Shown: positions 50,001 through 56,000 of the stretch, piece after piece
Numbering within the stretch: position 1 is the stretch's first letter
Layout: each line of letters opens with the position of its first letter
Origin: Tomocerus qinae
Taxonomy: Eukaryota; Arthropoda; Collembola; Entomobryomorpha; Tomoceridae
Length of the DNA: 64,000 nucleotides
Assembly: GCA_020055645.1 (NCBI GenBank)
Contig: CM034547.1
Coordinates: 69,970,884 to 70,034,883 of the forward strand
Direction: 5' to 3'
The notes under the pieces: model-generated
Told to the model about the DNA's origin: nothing
The model's input: the letters and a program-made list of their open reading frames with translations, nothing else
The model's database searches: none
Translations under genes and position numbers: made by a program

Positions 50001-53000
50001 GTCGTGTTTATTATCTTTAGAGAAAGATGAGACAGAATAAGCATAGTTTAAGAACATAATAATAGCATAATAACTGTTAGAACTCAAGGCCAGTTTAGAT
50101 TCCACAACAGACCTTGACAACCTACCCAATGCCAATGAATTAAAAAGTAATCAAATAAAAACAAAGGTCTTGATTTAAAAGCACAACTCTTTATAATTTT
50201 AATTGTAGTGAAAAGTGTAAGCTCCTATCGTGATAGCCCAGAGTAATCCCATAGCTTTCTCAAAGACGATACAATTTTAACTGCATTCATTACACAGTAT
50301 ACTTTTTGTATACTATGGGTTTTTGTTTTACCTCAAATTAGAATTTTTCTTAGGAATTACATAGAGTTCTATTTTGCATGGCTAATGAACAATCACTAAG
50401 TTTATTTATATGTACGTATTATACTCCAACTGTACTTTCAATGCAATGAATATCATAATTCATCTACGGTATCTAAATATCAAGATGTATGTCCTCACAA
50501 TATTGTTAACTGAGATTGGCATTCTAATGATATAACAGAATTCAGTCTGAATCATTTTACAGCTCATTATTTATTGTGATTGAAAAGTCCTTTCTAGGTA
50601 GGGAGATACCTGAACTACCTATAAACTAAATCAAACTTCCAGTTCCATGCAATACTTGCTAATTCTAAGTTTCAATTTACTTGGTAGTTTTCAAAAGTGT
50701 AGAATCCTTAGAATGAATGTCTACGTGAAATACTTTTGTATTGTAGCATTTATTAACTTACAAAAAGCTAGCTTACATTCACTGGAACTCCAGATTGTAA
50801 CAAAATGTGAACTATACTTACGAAAACAATTTCATCGCGGCTGATTGGGTATTTTTACAGCCTCAAAGTTGAAACATGGAACCAAAGTTGGGAGAAGAAG
50901 GAATAAAGCTTTTGTTTAGAAATCCAAAGAAAAGGATGAAGAAAGTACAAAGCTGACTGTTACGTGAACGACAAAATGTATTCATTACTTTCCTGTGTAC
51001 ACAAACACAAATTTCGAGTACGAGTCTCGTGTTTTGTCCCTGAGTCTTTTTCATTTGTATAGATATCCATTATTTACTTTTGGATTAGACTAATGCCTTT
51101 TAAGAAGTACCAAGAAATATTCCAAGACGTCCAATCTTGATTTTTGATGAGCAAAGATTTGGGTTGGAGCTGAAAGCCGAGATCTAATGATAGCAACTTT
51201 AGATAGCAACCAGCTTTTGTGCACAAGGCTAATTTGGAGGGGTTTAGAAATCTTCAAAGGTAATGACAACAATATTTCCATTGCTTAGTTCATCTACAGA
51301 CGAGCATCCCGAAGTTATATAATTCCGTCTTCCTTTCCATCAGAATTTTCTTCCAGATTGGTTGTTGATTCAGAAGGATAATAATGTACTGACAACGTCC
51401 AATAAGTGATATTTTTTATCTAGTTACATTCGTCAGTGCAATTCAAATTTCACTCCCACTCCTCCCAGACCGGAGTAATTAGAGTGCGAGGTTGGAAAGA
51501 GGCAAATGTATGGAGAAAGAACGCAAAAATGATGTTTGTAAATGATCAAAGACAGGTAGTTTGTCTGATTTTCTACTAGAAACTTTCTATTAGTAGAAAG
51601 GCAGTAGAATTTCACATCATCACATGCATGCTCAACCTGACTTCATTGTGTTTCGCATTTCTGGATAACATGAACTAGCTTTTATTATCATGACTTCTAA
51701 TAATGATCTAGAATTACGTCGCAGCTAAAATTAAAAATTCTCTGACTTATTCTTTCGCAAAAAAAGTCGGTTGTTTCCACTGTTACTTCCTTTCCCTCCG
51801 TCTAGCTGCATTTCTGGTGATGATGGTTGTAGCACTATCCTTATTTAGGTACCAACCTTGACATCATCACATTGTTAGGAGCCCTCTCTCCGTTGGGCCT
51901 GATTTAGGTAGAAGTCATAATAGTGTCGTCCTTGAATTGCATTCGATAAATGATAAAGGAGAGAAAGATAGTGACTTAATGGCTGGAGTGGGAGGGGCCT
52001 GATGCATCTGCCTTACTTGGGTGAACAAAGGAAAGCCATATCGAGTGAAGCGTGTCTTGTACACTTGTAGACCACAAAGCTTGTGGAAGTAATAAATCCC
52101 AGCAAACGATTCTGTCAGAGATTGAAGTAGTTGATACAGATGTTATTACAATAGCAATATCACGAGAAGTTGCTCTCTGCAAAATTCTATACTATTCCTT
52201 TAGCAGGGGATATGCAAGTACGTAAGACTTGGACCGTGTCACTTTATAACGGAACTGTTCCACACTTACTACGTATGATGTGTGCCTTGGGAGTATTAGG
52301 AATGCAGATAAAATGACTTTTCCCAGAACATAATATTTAATATGTAAGTAGCTCGTACTAGTGAGTATACTAGAGTGAGCTGTTAAAAAGAGATTACCTA
52401 CCACTTCACAGCAGCGGAACAAAATTATAACGATATGGACTAAGCCGACTACTATATGGCTAGGGAATCCTTTTGAACTTTTACCTGCCGTAAAATAAGA
52501 CTTGAACAATATCTGCACATTTTGATATCAACAGAATTTCATTGCAACAAGGATCATGCATCAAGGACTTCCATTGCATGGTGTACATTCTGTTCATTCG
52601 GTTGAATTAAAATAGTTTTCTAGTGAAATAAACATGAAAATCAAAACTGCTGGGGAAAAATGAGGGCAAAGAATGCGTCTTCTGTCATTGTCTCATAGAC
52701 AATTCCGGCTAAATCCATACAATCTCTGCTCTTCTGGCTCTGTCTTCCAAATTCTGTATTTCTGCAGTGCAGTTGAATCTAAATTGTTATAAGTAGACGC
52801 TGAAGCCGGATAGAGCATTCAAAGATAAAATGTTTATTTTGACAAAGATCTCTTGTAACAATCTCTGTAATTTGTATTCTCTGTATTTGTAAGATAAGCA
52901 AAGTTGCCACAGACAGAACAGAAGCCGTTTCTTCGACATTCAATCATGAGGCACAACTGCACAATATGATCTTGACTTATTACGGTAATCATAACTTTTC

Positions 53001-56000
53001 TCGGGGTGCCTGTTTCGTCTGCGGGATCGAATTTTCTCATGTGAACGCAATCCTAAATTCTATCTCCCGCATCGTCTTTCCTAGCACATTTTTTCGAATC
53101 CAGCCTGATTATCTAACCTGTGCGTGTGGTTGTGTTTTGTATTAGCTATTAGCCAGAAGCAGTACACCACATGGCACTACTGCAGTAGTGCCCTGTAGGT
53201 ACGGTCATACGGTATGCACTTATCTATACAATAAAGTAACAGACAAATTCCGTGGGAGAGAGGGGGCACCCAGAAAAAATACCATAATTTTCGTGCGAAG
53301 CGCGAAAAGTTTAATTTTTTGGATATTTCTTAATTTTCCTCGATTTCGGGAAGGGGGCACGTTCCCCGGTGCCCCCCTCGCTGCAGCTCTCCTGCTCCCA
53401 ACCCCTACAGCTGTTCCTGGCATTTGCATTTAATACAATCTTTATGATTGGATTTCTTCCGGAATGAAAAAGACTGGTTCAATCGGAAATATCTAAGAAG
53501 TGCAAAGTGTCATGCTATGGCCTTCTGTTACAGCTGTCGAATTGTCGTTATCGTTTCTGCTTATTGTTTAGTTCAAAATGAGGCCTGATAACTAAGGACC
53601 TATTTTGTTATCGCAAATAATATGCCAGGAGTCGTAACAATAGGTTCCGACTAGCAATATCCCCTGATTTTGTGTGATCCAGAATCCAGACACTTTTTAA
53701 TTGGAGGGAGTTACCTGAATAGTAAGTGCACAATTGATATACTACATATGTGTACTTCTTCAGGTTCGTTAGCTATACGCATTTTGCTACTTGTATTAAT
53801 TATTCTTTTACATTCTAAAGTAGTACTAAGACCTAGTAGAAACAATATGAGCCTCTAAAAGGTGCATTTCCTACCGCTGGTAGATCTTCTGCGAAAATGC
53901 AATTTAATAATAACCAGAATAAACCAGACCAACTTCGTGAACAAATGATATTATAACTTGCCACTAAAGGGATCTGAATCAACCATAAGAAAATGTGGAT
54001 GGGTATTGAGTACTGAGGTACTGACTGAACTAAAGTTCGATCAACTGGAACCCAGCCACGTTGGCTTGGTGGAGTACTCAATCAATGTGCGCTTCCACAG
54101 CCAGTTTGTTTCTTTGGCTGGGTGAATTGACCGAGGGCCGTTTAAAGGCGAGTGTTTGAGTTGTAAATGTGGAATTAAGACAAAGGCTAAGCACGAACCC
54201 GCAATTTCAAGGGCCGTCCTATTGATACCTCGTATGTGTAGTGTGTACGCAGAGTAGCTTTGATAACCTGTCTTTGTTGGGCTACTAGACTTCCGATAAC
54301 AGTCCCACAACAGTGACTCGTAAATGACAGCATTTGGCTTCTCAGGTATTAATTAACAACAGTACCAGTGTTGAGGGAGTTGGCAATAGGCCTGTAATTG
54401 AGGCCGGCGCCCAGTACTATCACTTTGTAGTGAGGCAGTACACCCCATATAACATACATACATACGATAAACTGGGGCCAGGCACGTATCCAGGAATTTT
54501 GTCAAGGGCGGGGCGCAACCAAAAATAATGTTAAAAATGAGACATTATTTTTGTCACAAAGTTTTTGAAATTGTTGGCCAATTTTGGAAAAAATCTTTTC
54601 TTTTTCTCAGATTTAGGGGGGGGGGGTGCTGCGCCCCCGCCCCCTACTGGATACGGGCTTGACTGGGGCTACTATTTTTACTTCGATTGTTTTTGGAATA
54701 ACTTTTCTAAAACTGCGAGGAGGAAAAGGTTGGAGTGCAATAGGAACGATTTCTAAAAAAACTGTCAACAGTTTTTTACCAAAGATGAAGAGTAGTTTTT
54801 AATTATTACATGCCACACTAGCTATATCCTACCAAGGCTACTTGGCTGGAGAAATCCGCAATCGTAACTATTTTCCACACTCTGTTCTAATCTTGTTCTA
54901 ATAAACGTAAGCAAGGCTTCATTCGCACTGGGCAGTGCACTGCAGTGGTGCAATACAACTCCAAAACACGGAATACATCTTAAATATTAAATATCCCTCC
55001 ATTGTACCCCGTTTAATACCCCTCCGTGGGACTACCCAAGACAGCTATAACAACACAATATAGCAGCTACCTGGTTAGGTTATATTTGCCTTGGGACTAC
55101 CCATCCGTTTTACTACCCTTAGATACGACTCTAGTTTTAAATACCAGTGTTAGTCAGTGTCAATGTTAATTTAAGACAATTCGATAAGAAAATTTTTTAA
55201 TTACATGAGGTATTACAATTTTACAATCCGAGGGGTTTATATTATAAGAGTATTAAGCTGTTACCAAAAACGTAGCCTCGCATAACGTTTTAAAATTTTC
55301 TAAGTAATAAAAAATTCCATACACGTTCAAAGGTAATCGCATTATCTAAACGTTGCGTTTATATTCTTTAGGCCAAAATATATCTGCGCCTATAAATAAC
55401 AGCTTAGTCTCACTAGAAAAACCCAAAAATGTGACCTCCAATTTTCAAGTTTTTTAAGAGTTCAACCTATATTTAAAATTCAATTTCAATTTTTATGTTT
55501 GATGAAAACGCTCTGCCTGATGGAATAAACGTTCAATTTATGGAGAATATTTTTGAATTTTGTATTTCATTTTGCTAAGGTGCCAAAGTTTCCTCATGAA
55601 AAACAAAGTAGCCCCGGTTGATCGTATTTAGCTTGATGTAACTGCCAATTTTCAACGGATATGAAAAAGGAAATGACAAAATTGTGTTTATGAATCAGTT
55701 TCGTGGAAAATCCATTTCATCGTATGTAATTCCAATCCAATGCAATTTCTGATTTACGAGAAATAAAGTGTAGAATTGAAAGACTATCAAAAATATGTTT
55801 CTCTTGAAACAAACTTTGATATTTTCTGAATATTATAATGTACTTGTAGCAGAAATGGCTTTCAATTTTGTTTGGCTTTTACACTGCTGCACTTTTTGTT
55901 GAGTAAGAGGGCACGTACTGTTTCATCCTCTTTTGTTGACAATATTCATTAATATATGTATATGCTTGGCTTAGAACTATTCAGAGACATTGAGAAGTGA

